Below are positions 1 through 7,305 of a stretch of DNA of 18,539 nt, in pieces. The notes below the pieces were generated by a model. The model saw nothing but the letters and a program-made list of their open reading frames with translations, was not told the DNA's origin and made no database searches. The position numbers and the translations under genes were made by a program. Each line of letters starts with the position of its first letter. The first letter of the stretch is position 1. This DNA comes from Caldisericia bacterium (lineage in GTDB: Bacteria > Caldisericota > Caldisericia > B22-G15). Location: contig JAGGSY010000163.1 of the NCBI GenBank assembly GCA_021158845.1, forward strand, positions 1-18,539, read 5' to 3'.

Positions 1-44
1 GAAGAACTGTTGGTGCTGGAGTAATATCCAAGGTTATAGAGTAG
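1..44 (+). CDS. tuf: Elongation factor Tu, C-terminal end (partial)
   Basis: Reading from base 3, the last 13 codons give RTVGAGVISKVIE and then TAG at 42-44. This matches the conserved extreme C-terminus of EF-Tu (family pattern GRTVGAGVV.KI.E). EF-Tu is the GTPase that delivers aminoacyl-tRNA to the ribosome. Only the tail of its third beta-barrel domain is in the window; the GTPase domain lies upstream. It ends 7 bases before rpsJ, so the str-type genes appear to be joined directly to the S10 cluster. The identification rests on 13 residues plus context. Confidence 0.88.
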   Translation, partial: RTVGAGVISKVIE

Positions 45-51
45 GTGGAAG

Positions 52-366
52 ATGAAAGGAACCAAGAACAAGGTAAGAATAAAATTAAGATCCTTTGATT
101 CAAGAATCCTTGATATGTCAGCGACCCTTATAGTGGAAACTCTCAAGAAGAAGGGGGTAGAGGTTGCAGGACCTATCCCTCTTCCCTCTGAGAGGACTGT
201 TTATACATTCCTAAGGGCACCAAATATTGATAAGGATTCCAGAGAACAGTTGGAACTCAGAGTTCATAAGAGACTTATAGATATCTTAAATCCTACACCA
301 GAAGCAACTAAGGCTTTAATGGATCTTGATCTACCAGCAGGTGTGGATATAGAGATAAAACTCTAA
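52..366 (+). CDS. rpsJ: 30S ribosomal protein S10
   Basis: Small-subunit head protein uS10, also known in E. coli as the NusE antitermination factor. The 104 residues match the usual length of about 103. The family pattern is visible: KVRIKLRSFDSRILD at 7-21, GPIPLPSERTVYTFLRAPN at 40-58, and the basic segment ELRVHKRLIDILNPT at 68-82. The ATG at 52 follows a purine-rich GGTGGAAG ribosome site. It sits 7 bases after tuf, so there is no room for the long S10 leader through which L4 regulates this operon in E. coli. It is followed 10 bases later by rplC. Confidence 0.98.
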   Translation: MKGTKNKVRIKLRSFDSRILDMSATLIVETLKKKGVEVAGPIPLPSERTVYTFLRAPNIDKDSREQLELRVHKRLIDILNPTPEATKALMDLDLPAGVDIEIKL

Positions 367-376
367 GGAGGAAGAT

Positions 377-979
377 ATGAAAGGAATTTTAGCAAGGAAA
401 CTGGGTATGACACAGATATTTGAGGATAGAAAGGTTATTCCTATAACAGTCCTTAAGGCAGGACCATGTAAAGTTGTTCAGAAGAAAACTCCTGAAAAAG
501 ATGGCTATACCGCTGTTCAGATAGGTTTTGAACCAGCCAAAGAAAAAAGAATAAATAAACCTCTTAAAGGACATTTCTCAAAGGTGGGAGAATACTTTAA
601 GTATCTAAAAGAGATAAGAGATTTTGAGAAAGAGGTAGGAGAGGAGATTACTGTAGAGATATTCCAGAAAGGTGAGAGAGTAGATGTTCAGGGTATCTCC
701 AAAGGAAAAGGATTTCAGGGAGTGATGAAGAGACATGGAATGGCTGGCGGAAATGACTCACACGGTTCAATGTCACATAGAAGAATAGGTGCTATTGGAA
801 ATAGGCTTACTCCTCAGAGAGTTTTCAAAGGACACAGAATGCCTGGTCGTATGGGAAGAGAAACAGTTACAGTGAAGAATCTTGAAGTTGTTTTTGTTGA
901 TAAAGAGAGGAATCTTATAGGACTTAAGGGTGCAGTTCCTGGTCCTAAAGGCTCTGTTGTTGTAATAAGGGGTGAGTAA
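377..979 (+). CDS. rplC: 50S ribosomal protein L3
   Basis: Early-assembling large-subunit protein uL3; its central loop reaches towards the peptidyl-transferase centre. The 200 residues are close to the usual 205-210. Landmarks are the N-terminal MKGILARKLGMTQIF, SKGKGFQGVMKRHG at 108-121, and the tip region GNDSHGSMSHRRIGAIGNRLTPQRVFKG at about 125-152 (split here only for description). The C-terminal barrel segment GLKGAVPGPKGS is at 182-193. A clear AAGGAGGAAG site precedes the ATG. Its TAA lies one base before the preferred rplD start. Confidence 0.98.
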   Translation: MKGILARKLGMTQIFEDRKVIPITVLKAGPCKVVQKKTPEKDGYTAVQIGFEPAKEKRINKPLKGHFSKVGEYFKYLKEIRDFEKEVGEEITVEIFQKGERVDVQGISKGKGFQGVMKRHGMAGGNDSHGSMSHRRIGAIGNRLTPQRVFKGHRMPGRMGRETVTVKNLEVVFVDKERNLIGLKGAVPGPKGSVVVIRGE

Positions 980-980
980 G

Positions 981-1604
981 ATGAGTATACCTGTATATAA
1001 TTTAAAAGGTGAAGTAGTTGGTAAGGAGGAAATTCCGAGAGGTTTTTCAATTCCACCACATTACTTTTCCGTATTTGAAGATATAAGGTATGTAAGGAAT
1101 GCTTTAAGAAGAGGAACGGCATCTACAAAAACCAGAGCAGAGGTCAGAGGTGGTGGAAGAAAACCATGGAGACAGAAAGGTACAGGAAGGGCAAGACACG
1201 GATCCATTCGTTCTCCCATCTGGAGAGGTGGTGGAGTTGTTTTTGGCCCAAAACCAAGGAGTTTCAGAATAGACATTCCAAAAAAGGTGAAGAAACTTGC
1301 AATAAGATCTTCAATCTCAGATAAGATTGTCAACGACAAACTCTTTATTCTCAAAGGAGTAAGATTTGATAAGGTAAGTACTAAGGAAGCAGCATCATTA
1401 ATTGGGTCTCTCAAGATATCTGGTTCAATCCTCTTTGTGTTTTCCGATGAGAATGGAGAGGTTGAGCTTTCAATGAGAAATCTTCCAAAGGTGAAACCTC
1501 TCTTCTGGAACAAGGTTAATACATATGATGTGGTTAAGCACGAGAATCTTGTTGTGACAGAGGAAGCATATAAAAACATGAAAGAGGTGTGGGGCAATGT
1601 TTGA
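981..1604 (+). CDS. rplD: 50S ribosomal protein L4
   Basis: Large-subunit protein uL4, whose extended loop lines the exit tunnel. The loop region is visible as RGGGRKPWRQKGTGRARHG at 56-74, followed by SIRSPIWRGGGVVFGPKPRSF. I chose the ATG at 981 (207 residues, MSIPVYNLKGE) over the in-frame GTG at 972. The AAGGGGTG ribosome site at 967-974 covers that GTG and lies six bases before the ATG, and family members usually begin very near the PVYNLKGE motif. The gene ends in TGA at 1602-1604, overlapping rplW by 8 bases in another frame, which suggests translational coupling. Nothing here shows whether it autoregulates the operon. Confidence 0.97.
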   Translation: MSIPVYNLKGEVVGKEEIPRGFSIPPHYFSVFEDIRYVRNALRRGTASTKTRAEVRGGGRKPWRQKGTGRARHGSIRSPIWRGGGVVFGPKPRSFRIDIPKKVKKLAIRSSISDKIVNDKLFILKGVRFDKVSTKEAASLIGSLKISGSILFVFSDENGEVELSMRNLPKVKPLFWNKVNTYDVVKHENLVVTEEAYKNMKEVWGNV

Positions 1605-1878
1605 GAGAGTTTTGATTAGACCAGTAGTTACTGAGAAAAGTCAGGAACTTTCTAAAGAGAGAAAGTATGTTTTCTTAGTGTATAAGAATGCCAATAAGGA
1701 TATGGTGAAAAAAGCTGTTGAGGAGTTGTTTAATGTGAAGGTTGAAAAGGTGAATATATTGAAAAAATACCCCAAGAAGAGAAGATCAAGGGCTTTCTTC
1801 TCCCATACTCCAGAGGGGAAGAAAGCCATTGTTACTCTGAAAGAGGGGTATTCCATAGATATTATGAAAGGAGTATAA
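1597..1878 (+). CDS. rplW: 50S ribosomal protein L23
   Basis: Large-subunit protein uL23 at the tunnel exit, a docking site for trigger factor and SRP in bacteria. The 93 residues fit the family. The N-terminus VLIRPVVTEKSQEL at 5-18 is the typical signature, followed by YVFLVYKNANKDMVKKAVEELF at about 24-45 (helix and strand) and VEKVNILKKYPKKRRSR. The ATG lies inside the last codons of rplD, overlapping by 8 bases. The stop is followed after a single base by rplB. Nothing unusual. Confidence 0.97.
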   Translation: MFERVLIRPVVTEKSQELSKERKYVFLVYKNANKDMVKKAVEELFNVKVEKVNILKKYPKKRRSRAFFSHTPEGKKAIVTLKEGYSIDIMKGV

Positions 1879-1879
1879 G

Positions 1880-2707
1880 ATGGGACTAAGAAAGGTTAGA
1901 CCAATAACCCCAGGGCAGAGACATGTAGTCTATCCAGATTTCAGCGATATAACAAAAAAGGAACCAGAGAAATCTCTTGTAGTTGGTTTAAAGAAGAAGG
2001 CAGGAAGAAACAACCAGGGAAAGATAACTGTAAGACATAGAGGCGGTGGAGTTAAAAGACTCTACAGAATTATTGATTTTAAGAGAGATAAAGATGGAGT
2101 ACCCGGAAAAGTTGCAAGCATAGAGTACGACCCCAACAGATCAGCAAGGATTGCCCTTATTCATTATGCCGATGGAGAGAAAAGATACATCCTTGCTCCA
2201 CTGGGACTTCAGGTTGGAGACACAATTCTTTCGGGAGAGAATGTTCCTATAAAACCAGGAAACAGTATGCCCATAGAAAATATACCAGTGGGAACTCTAA
2301 TTCACAATATAGAGCTTACTCCTGGCAAGGGAGGTCAAATTGTTCGTTCTGCAGGAGCAGGAGCTCAGATTATGAGTAAAGAGGGAAAGTATGCCCAGGT
2401 GAAACTCCCTTCAGGAGAAATCAGAATGATAAACATAAAGTGCAGAGCCACAATTGGACAGGTTGGAAATCTTGACCATATTAATGTCTCCCTTGGAAAG
2501 GCAGGCAGAAAGAGACACCTTGGTATAAGACCAACAGTCAGAGGGTCTGCCATGAATCCGGTGGATCATCCACATGGAGGAGGAGAAGGAAAAGCTCCCA
2601 TTGGACATCCATCACCTTTGTCTCCCTGGGGTAAACCAACTCTTGGTAAGAAGACCAGAAAGAAGAAGAAACCAAGCACCAGATTTATAGTCAGGAGGAG
2701 GAAGTAG
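1880..2707 (+). CDS. rplB: 50S ribosomal protein L2
   Basis: Core large-subunit protein uL2, needed for subunit joining and peptidyl-transferase activity. The 275 residues match the usual 273-277. The RNA-binding OB and SH3-like body spans about 35-200. The conserved C-terminal loop NPVDHPHGGGEG lies at 226-237, with the invariant His at 230. The last 20 residues are strongly basic (KKTRKKKKPSTRFIVRRRK), as usual. The AAAGGAG ribosome site lies inside the rplW end, with one base between the genes. Confidence 0.98.
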   Translation: MGLRKVRPITPGQRHVVYPDFSDITKKEPEKSLVVGLKKKAGRNNQGKITVRHRGGGVKRLYRIIDFKRDKDGVPGKVASIEYDPNRSARIALIHYADGEKRYILAPLGLQVGDTILSGENVPIKPGNSMPIENIPVGTLIHNIELTPGKGGQIVRSAGAGAQIMSKEGKYAQVKLPSGEIRMINIKCRATIGQVGNLDHINVSLGKAGRKRHLGIRPTVRGSAMNPVDHPHGGGEGKAPIGHPSPLSPWGKPTLGKKTRKKKKPSTRFIVRRRK

Positions 2708-2709
2708 GT

Positions 2710-2994
2710 ATGGGAAGAAGCAAGAAAAAAGGACCCTATGTGGATGAGAAACTTTTGAAAAGAATAAGAGAGATGAATGAGAAGGGTGTGAAGAAGATAA
2801 TAAAGGTGTGGTGCAGAAGATCCACCATTACTGAAGAGATGGTTGGACACACTATTGCAGTCCATAATGGAAAGAACCACATTCCCATTTACATAACAAA
2901 AGCGATGGTTGGACATAAACTTGGTGAATTCGCCTTTACAAGAACCTTCAGATCTCACAATAGACCAACTGAACGTTCAACGGCACCTAAATAG
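2710..2994 (+). CDS. rpsS: 30S ribosomal protein S19
   Basis: Small-subunit head protein uS19, which contacts the A-site finger and S13. It has 94 residues (family about 92). The signature GPYVDEKLLKR lies near the start, then VWCRRSTI, VHNGKNHIPIYIT and MVGHKLGEFAFTRTF at about 66-80. It follows rplB by 2 bases with a GGAGGAAG site in the rplB end, and is followed 10 bases later by rplV. No anomaly seen. Confidence 0.97.
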   Translation: MGRSKKKGPYVDEKLLKRIREMNEKGVKKIIKVWCRRSTITEEMVGHTIAVHNGKNHIPIYITKAMVGHKLGEFAFTRTFRSHNRPTERSTAPK

Positions 2995-3004
2995 GAGGTA
3001 AACA

Positions 3005-3349
3005 ATGGAAGTTAGAGCAGTGAGTAGATTTGTAAGAATATCTCCAAAGAAAGCAAGAAGAATAGCTAACCTTGTGAGAGGAAAGGATGTAAAGATTGCA
3101 CTCTCCATGTTAAAGTTTATCCCTTCAAAGACTGCTGTTCCTATAGCAAAGACAATAAAATCTGCCGCAGCCAACGCTAAAAACAACTATCATATGAATG
3201 AGAATCTTCTCTATATAAGTAAGATAATGGTTGACCAGGGACCTCCCATGAAGAGGGTTAAACCTCGTGGAATGGGTAGAGCAGATGTTATTAGAAGACC
3301 TCTTTCACATATAACTGTTTATGTTGAAGAGAGAAAGGAGGAAGAGTAA
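3005..3349 (+). CDS. rplV: 50S ribosomal protein L22
   Basis: Large-subunit protein uL22, whose beta-hairpin lines the exit tunnel and affects macrolide sensitivity. It has 114 residues. The N-terminal RFVRISPKKARRIANLVRG at 8-26 is typical. The hairpin is the segment QGPPMKRVKPRGMGRADVI at about 78-96. A GGAGGTAAAC site precedes the ATG. Its TAA shares one base with the rpsC ATG (TAATG), a common coupling arrangement. Confidence 0.97.
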   Translation: MEVRAVSRFVRISPKKARRIANLVRGKDVKIALSMLKFIPSKTAVPIAKTIKSAAANAKNNYHMNENLLYISKIMVDQGPPMKRVKPRGMGRADVIRRPLSHITVYVEERKEEE

Positions 3350-4011
3350 TGGGTCAGAAAGTTAACCCCTATGGTTTTAGACTTGGAGTAACCAAAGAGT
3401 GGAAAGCTTTCTGGTATGCTCCCAAGAAAGAGATTCCAAATATACTCTTTGAAGATTTGATGATAAGGAATAAAATAGACAGTCTTGGAAGGGAAGTTGC
3501 AGTTGCATCTGTTGAGATTTACAGAAAAGGTGACCAGGTGAGAGTTGTTATATTTACCGCAAGACCAGGTGTTCTCATAGGGAAAGGTGGATCCAACATT
3601 GAAAGACTTAAAAGTGAACTTCAGGAGATTGTTGGAGATAAAAAGTTGGATGTGAAAGTTGTGGAGGTCAAAAAACCTGAACTCTCTGCAAAACTTCAGG
3701 CAGAATTTATTGTTGACAGAATTGAAAAGAGAGCGTCTTACAAGAGAGCAATGAAACAGACCATAGCCAGAACAATGAAAGGCGGAGCTAAAGGTATAAA
3801 GGTTCAGTGCTCGGGAAGACTTGATGGTGCAGAAATTGCAAGAACTGAGTGGTTCAAGGAAGGGAGAGTTCCTCTTCAGACACTTACAGCAGATATAGAC
3901 TATGCTTATATACCAGCAAAGACAAAGTTTGGAGTTATTGGAGTAAAGGTGTGGATCTACAGAGGAGACCTTCCTGTTAGAAGGTTCAGGAAAGAGCAGG
4001 TGGAGGTGTAG
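3349..4011 (+). CDS. rpsC: 30S ribosomal protein S3
   Basis: Small-subunit protein uS3 at the mRNA entry channel. It has 220 residues. The N-terminus MGQKVNPYGFRLGV is diagnostic. The type II KH domain shows its GxxG loop as IGKGGSN at 77-83. The C-terminal half carries AKLQAEFIVDRIEKRASYKRAMKQ (about 114-137) and GAKGIKVQCSGRLDGAEIAR. The start overlaps the rplV stop by one base, and the ribosome site AAAGGAGGAAG lies in the rplV end. Two bases separate it from rplP. Confidence 0.98.
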   Translation: MGQKVNPYGFRLGVTKEWKAFWYAPKKEIPNILFEDLMIRNKIDSLGREVAVASVEIYRKGDQVRVVIFTARPGVLIGKGGSNIERLKSELQEIVGDKKLDVKVVEVKKPELSAKLQAEFIVDRIEKRASYKRAMKQTIARTMKGGAKGIKVQCSGRLDGAEIARTEWFKEGRVPLQTLTADIDYAYIPAKTKFGVIGVKVWIYRGDLPVRRFRKEQVEV

Positions 4012-4013
4012 TT

Positions 4014-4424
4014 ATGCTTATGCCAGAGAGAGTTAAATGGAGAAAGCAGCATAGAAGAAGAACCAAAGGTTTAGCCATTAAGGGATCAAGGCTTGCCTTT
4101 GGAGAGTATGGAATAAAGGCTCTGGAGCCCGGATGGATAACTGCACGCCAGATAGAGGCAGCAAGAATTCCAATTTCTCAGGCAGCCCATAAGGGTGGAA
4201 AGATGTGGATAAGAATATTTCCCGATAAACCTGTAACAAAAAAACCAGCAGAGACAAGAATGGGTGGTGGAAAAGGAGATCCAGAGTTCTGGGTAGCTGT
4301 GGTTAAGCCTGGAAGGATTCTCTTTGAGATTGGTGGAGTGTCAGAGGAACTTGCCACTCACGCTTTAAGACTTGCTCAGAGCAAACTTCCCATAAAAACA
4401 AAGATAGTTAAAAGAGAGGTGTAA
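4014..4424 (+). CDS. rplP: 50S ribosomal protein L16
   Basis: Large-subunit protein uL16, which contacts A-site and P-site tRNA. The 136 residues match the family length. MLMPERVKWRKQHRRR at the start agrees with the family pattern MLxPxRxKxRK, so the first ATG is preferred over the ATG two codons later. The signature WIRIFPDKPVTKKPAETRMG at 65-84 surrounds the Arg that is hydroxylated in E. coli (known there, not shown here). A GGTGGAGGTG site lies in the rpsC end. It is followed after 4 bases by rpmC. Confidence 0.97.
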   Translation: MLMPERVKWRKQHRRRTKGLAIKGSRLAFGEYGIKALEPGWITARQIEAARIPISQAAHKGGKMWIRIFPDKPVTKKPAETRMGGGKGDPEFWVAVVKPGRILFEIGGVSEELATHALRLAQSKLPIKTKIVKREV

Positions 4425-4428
4425 GAGA

Positions 4429-4623
4429 ATGAAGGCAAGAGAATTAAGAGAACTTTCAATAGATGAATTGGAAAGAAAACTGGAGGAATTGAGGAGAGAA
4501 CTGTTCAACCTCAGATTTCAGCAGGCAACTCATCAGTTAAAGAATCCTGTAAGAATTAGATTTGTAAGAAGAGATATTGCAAGAATCCTTACCATCCTTA
4601 AGGAGAAGGAGAGGGTGTCATGA
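4429..4623 (+). CDS. rpmC: 50S ribosomal protein L29
   Basis: Small helical-hairpin protein uL29 beside L23 at the tunnel exit. It has 64 residues. The family pattern is clear: KARELRELSIDELERKL, then LRRELFNLRFQQATHQLKNP at 22-41, then an arginine-rich second helix. The rplP end supplies a GAGGTG ribosome site. The last codon and stop overlap the rpsQ start by 4 bases (ATGA). Confidence 0.97.
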   Translation: MKARELRELSIDELERKLEELRRELFNLRFQQATHQLKNPVRIRFVRRDIARILTILKEKERVS

Positions 4624-4907
4624 AGAAGAGATTGATAGGCGAAGTTATATCAAACAAGATGCAGAAAACAGTGGTTATAAAGGTTGAGAGACTTGTAAAA
4701 CATCCTCTTCTTAAGAAATACATTAAGAGACACTCAAAGTTCTATGCCCATACTGATGTGCCTCTTGAGATTGGAGATATAGTTGAGATAGAGGAAACAA
4801 GACCTTTAAGCAAACTCAAAAGATGGAGAGTTAGGAGAATAGTGAAAAGTGTTCCAAGAGAGGAAACTTCGGAGGTGAAAAATGATAAGACCACAGACAA
4901 GACTTAA
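4620..4907 (+). CDS. rpsQ: 30S ribosomal protein S17
   Basis: 16S rRNA-binding OB-fold protein uS17. The family core covers residues 1 to about 80, with GEVISNKMQKTVVIKVERLV at 7-26 and the basic HPLLKKYIKRHSKFYAHD-like segment ending before DVPLEIGDIVEIEETRPLSK. At 95 residues it is slightly long. The extra acidic and polar tail (SEVKNDKTTDKT) is encoded mostly by bases that are also the start of rplN, a 26-base overlap in another frame. It overlaps rpmC by 4 bases. The tail is probably dispensable and shaped by the overlap (inference). Confidence 0.96.
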   Translation: MKKRLIGEVISNKMQKTVVIKVERLVKHPLLKKYIKRHSKFYAHTDVPLEIGDIVEIEETRPLSKLKRWRVRRIVKSVPREETSEVKNDKTTDKT

Positions 4908-5250
4908 AGTTGCAGACAATACAGGTGCAAAAGAGGTTATGTGTATAAGAATTCTTGGAGCGCCAAATAAATTGTATGGAAGAGTTGGAGATGTAATTGT
5001 CTTTACAGTTAAAGATGCTATTCCAAACAGTCCTATTCCAAAGGGAACTGTAGGTAAAGGAGTTATTGTAAGAACCAGAAACAGAATTAGAAGACCAGAT
5101 GGATCCTATGTAAGATTTGATGATAATGCTGTGGTAATAATAGATGAAGATGGAAATCCTAAGGGAACAAGAATTTTTGGTCCAGTCTGCAGAGAATTAA
5201 GGGAGAAAGGATATCTTAAGATAATTTCCCTTGCAGCAGAGGTGGTGTAG
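4882..5250 (+). CDS. rplN: 50S ribosomal protein L14
   Basis: Large-subunit protein uL14, part of inter-subunit bridges B5 and B8. The 122 residues equal the usual length. MIRPQTRLKVADNTGAKEV opens the protein as in nearly all L14s, and GDVIVFTVKDAIPN, GTVGKGVIVRT and GTRIFGPVCRELR follow in order. The ATG is preceded by GGAGGTGAAAA inside the rpsQ coding region; family alignment makes this start secure even though it overlaps rpsQ by 26 bases. One base separates its stop from rplX. Confidence 0.98.
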   Translation: MIRPQTRLKVADNTGAKEVMCIRILGAPNKLYGRVGDVIVFTVKDAIPNSPIPKGTVGKGVIVRTRNRIRRPDGSYVRFDDNAVVIIDEDGNPKGTRIFGPVCRELREKGYLKIISLAAEVV

Positions 5251-5251
5251 T

Positions 5252-5578
5252 ATGAGAAAACTGAGGATTAGAAAAGGAGACACTGTAAAAGTAATAAGTG
5301 GCAAAGATAAAGGAAAGACAGGAAAGGTCCTAAAGGTTTTTCCCAAAGAGAGAAAGGTAATTGTTGAGGGAGTGAATGTGGTTAAGAAACATATGAGACC
5401 AACCCAGAAGTATCCAGAAGGTGGAGTAAAGGAGATAGAGACTCCCATATACGCATGGAAGGTTGAACTTGTATGTCCTCACTGTAAGAATCCCACAAGG
5501 GTTGGAATGCTGTTCCTTGAAACAGGAGAAAAGGTAAGAGTTTGTAAGAAGTGTGGAGAGATAATTGATAGAACATAG
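5252..5578 (+). CDS. rplX: 50S ribosomal protein L24, zinc-ribbon form
   Basis: Assembly-initiator protein uL24. From the ATG at 5252 it has 108 residues; a longer frame opening at TTG 5231 would run through the rplN end and lacks family similarity. The KOW motif lies near 7-33 (KGDTVKVISGKDKGKTGKV). A C-terminal zinc ribbon is formed by Cys75, Cys78, Cys98 and Cys101 (CPHC and CKKC), the form I recall from Thermus and several thermophiles; E. coli L24 lacks it. The ribosome site GAGGTGG overlaps the rplN end. Confidence 0.96.
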   Translation: MRKLRIRKGDTVKVISGKDKGKTGKVLKVFPKERKVIVEGVNVVKKHMRPTQKYPEGGVKEIETPIYAWKVELVCPHCKNPTRVGMLFLETGEKVRVCKKCGEIIDRT

Positions 5579-5586
5579 GAGGAATT

Positions 5587-6141
5587 ATGGGATACTTAAA
5601 GGCTAAATGGCTTGAAGTAGCTCCAAAGCTCATGAAGAGGTTTGGATATAAAAATATAATGGAAGTCCCAAAGATCGTGAAGATTGTTATAAATCGTGGA
5701 ATAGGAGATGCTCCTGAAAATCCAAAGGCAATTGAGAAGACAGAAGAGGAGATAAAACTGATAACAGGGCAGAAGCCAGTCTTCAAAAAGGCAAGGAAGT
5801 CTATTGCTTCCTTCAAGATCAGAAAAGGGATGATAGTTGGCGCCAAAGTCACTCTTAGAGGAAAGAGAATGGAAGAATTCTTTGAGAAGCTCATCAATGT
5901 TGCTCTTCCAAGGATAAGGGACTTTAGGGGACTCTCCAGAAAGTCCTTTGATGGAAGAGGAAATTACACTTTTGGTGTGGAAGAACAGTTGATATTTCCA
6001 GAGATTGACTACGACATGATTGATAAAGTTAGAGGCTTTGATATAACCATTGTCACCACTGCAAAGACAGATGAGGAGGCAGAAGCTTTGCTTGAAGAGC
6101 TGGGGCTTCCATTTGAAACAAAGAAGAGAAAGGAGGCATAA
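5587..6141 (+). CDS. rplE: 50S ribosomal protein L5
   Basis: Large-subunit protein uL5, which binds 5S rRNA and contacts P-site tRNA. The 184 residues are near the family's 179-187. Landmarks are INRGIGDA at 35-42, TGQKPVFKKARKSIASFKIR at 60-79, and the highly conserved RDFRGLSRKSFDGRGNYTFG at 111-130, followed by EQLIFPEIDYD. A TAGGAGGAATT site precedes the ATG. The stop codon is directly followed by the ATG of rpsN with no spacer. Confidence 0.97.
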   Translation: MGYLKAKWLEVAPKLMKRFGYKNIMEVPKIVKIVINRGIGDAPENPKAIEKTEEEIKLITGQKPVFKKARKSIASFKIRKGMIVGAKVTLRGKRMEEFFEKLINVALPRIRDFRGLSRKSFDGRGNYTFGVEEQLIFPEIDYDMIDKVRGFDITIVTTAKTDEEAEALLEELGLPFETKKRKEA

Positions 6142-6327
6142 ATGGCAAGGAAGGCTTTAATAGAGAAAGCAAAGAGAAAACCAAAGTATAGAACAAGAAA
6201 GGTAAATAGATGCAGAATATGTGGAAGACCAAGAGCAGTTTACAATGACTTTGGGCTCTGCAGAATATGTATTAGGAAATATTTCCACTCAGGTTATATT
6301 CCCGGAATGAAGAAAGCGAGTTGGTAG
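6142..6327 (+). CDS. rpsN: 30S ribosomal protein S14, type Z (zinc)
   Basis: Small-subunit head protein uS14 in its short 61-residue zinc form. Four cysteines at 24, 27, 40 and 43 (CRIC and CRIC) form the zinc knuckle. The C-terminal FHSGYIPGMKKASW is the usual ending. This form is the ancestral one, replaced in many bacteria by a longer zinc-free paralogue. It begins immediately after the rplE stop, with an AAAGGAGG site inside rplE. Confidence 0.98.
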   Translation: MARKALIEKAKRKPKYRTRKVNRCRICGRPRAVYNDFGLCRICIRKYFHSGYIPGMKKASW

Positions 6328-6331
6328 GAGG
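6327..6331 (+). promoter_or_regulatory. Ribosome binding site deciding the rpsH start
   Basis: GGAGG lies just after the rpsN stop. It is 11 bases before ATG 6343, 8 before TTG 6340, and covers the first base of GTG 6331, so the GTG cannot be the start. ATG is preferred from family length. Confidence 0.75.
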
Positions 6332-6342
6332 TGGTTAACTTG

Positions 6343-6735
6343 ATGACAGATCCAATTGCAGATCTTATAACAAGGATAAGAAATGCAAATATGGTTTATA
6401 AAGAATCTACAGAGGTTCCTTACTCCAGAATAAAGAGAAATATTGTACAGATACTTAAGGATGAAGGCTATATAAGTGATTACGAGGTTATAGAGAAAGA
6501 CAACAAGAGAACCATAAAGATATACCTGAAGTATGGAAAGAACAAGGAAAGGGTAATTATGGGAATTAAAAGAGTTTCAAAACCTGGAAGAAGAATCTAT
6601 GTGGGAAAAGACAAGGTGCCGAAAGTCCTTAACGGTATAGGAATAGCCATTATCTCCACCTCAAAGGGTCTTGTGACTGATAGGGTTGCAAGAAAGATTG
6701 GTCAGGGTGGAGAGGTTCTTCTGTATGTGTGGTAG
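6343..6735 (+). CDS. rpsH: 30S ribosomal protein S8
   Basis: Small-subunit platform protein uS8, a translational repressor of the spc operon in E. coli. I chose the ATG at 6343 (130 residues, the family length, beginning MTDPIADLITRIRNA). In-frame TTG 6340 and GTG 6331 lie upstream; the GTG overlaps the ribosome site GGAGG at 6327-6331, so it is unlikely. The TTG has slightly better spacing (8 bases against 11) and would add only one residue. The conserved C-terminal ISTSKGLVTDRVAR is at 104-117. No S8-binding mRNA hairpin was recognised. Confidence 0.96.
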   Translation: MTDPIADLITRIRNANMVYKESTEVPYSRIKRNIVQILKDEGYISDYEVIEKDNKRTIKIYLKYGKNKERVIMGIKRVSKPGRRIYVGKDKVPKVLNGIGIAIISTSKGLVTDRVARKIGQGGEVLLYVW

Positions 6736-6744
6736 GAGGAAGAA

Positions 6745-7296
6745 ATGTCAAGGATAGGAAAAAAGCCAATTCCAATACCAAAAGGAGTTGAAGTAACTAT
6801 AAAGGATAGAGAGATAACGGTAAAGGGACCCAAAGGGACCCTTAAAAGAGAATTTCCTCCTGTTCTCTCGGTAAAGGTAGAAGATTCTAAGATAGTTGTG
6901 GAGAGAAACAGTGAAGATAAACAGGTGAGAGCACTTCACGGAACATATAGAGCTTTAATAAACAATATGGTGGAAGGAGTAAGTAAGGGCTTTGAAAAAA
7001 CTCTCATAATTCATGGTGTAGGTTATAAAGCGCAGCTTACAGGGAAGAAGCTTGTTATAAATCTTGGCTACTCCCATCCCATTGAAATGGAAGCTCCAGA
7101 GGGGATAGAGTTTGAAGTGGAGAGAGGAATAAAGATAAAGGTTAAAGGGTTTGATAAGGAACTTGTTGGTCATGTTGCAGCAAAGATCAGGAGACTCAGA
7201 AATCCTGACCCATACAAGGCAAAGGGTGTAAGATACGAGGACGAGGTTATTAGAAGAAAACCAGGAAAGGCTCTCGCCAAGGGAACTGGAGCATAA
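6745..7296 (+). CDS. rplF: 50S ribosomal protein L6
   Basis: Large-subunit protein uL6, made of two repeated alpha/beta domains near the factor-binding site. The 183 residues fit (family about 177-184). The start MSRIGKKPIPIPKGV is typical. KGPKGTLKREF at 27-37 marks the first domain and LRNPDPYKAKGVRY at 151-164 the second. A GGAGGAAGAA site lies before the ATG, and 9 bases separate it from rplR. Confidence 0.98.
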   Translation: MSRIGKKPIPIPKGVEVTIKDREITVKGPKGTLKREFPPVLSVKVEDSKIVVERNSEDKQVRALHGTYRALINNMVEGVSKGFEKTLIIHGVGYKAQLTGKKLVINLGYSHPIEMEAPEGIEFEVERGIKIKVKGFDKELVGHVAAKIRRLRNPDPYKAKGVRYEDEVIRRKPGKALAKGTGA

Positions 7297-7305
7297 GGAG
7301 GAGAT

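Noticed and set aside
972..980. GTG start for L4 at 972
   Set aside because: The GTG lies inside the AAGGGGTG ribosome site of the ATG at 981 and would itself have no spacing from that site.
6822..6841. Tandem 10-base repeat AAAGGGACCC x2 within rplF
   Set aside because: It encodes the KGPKGT segment conserved in L6; the repeat follows from the protein sequence and codon bias and is not likely to be a repeat element.
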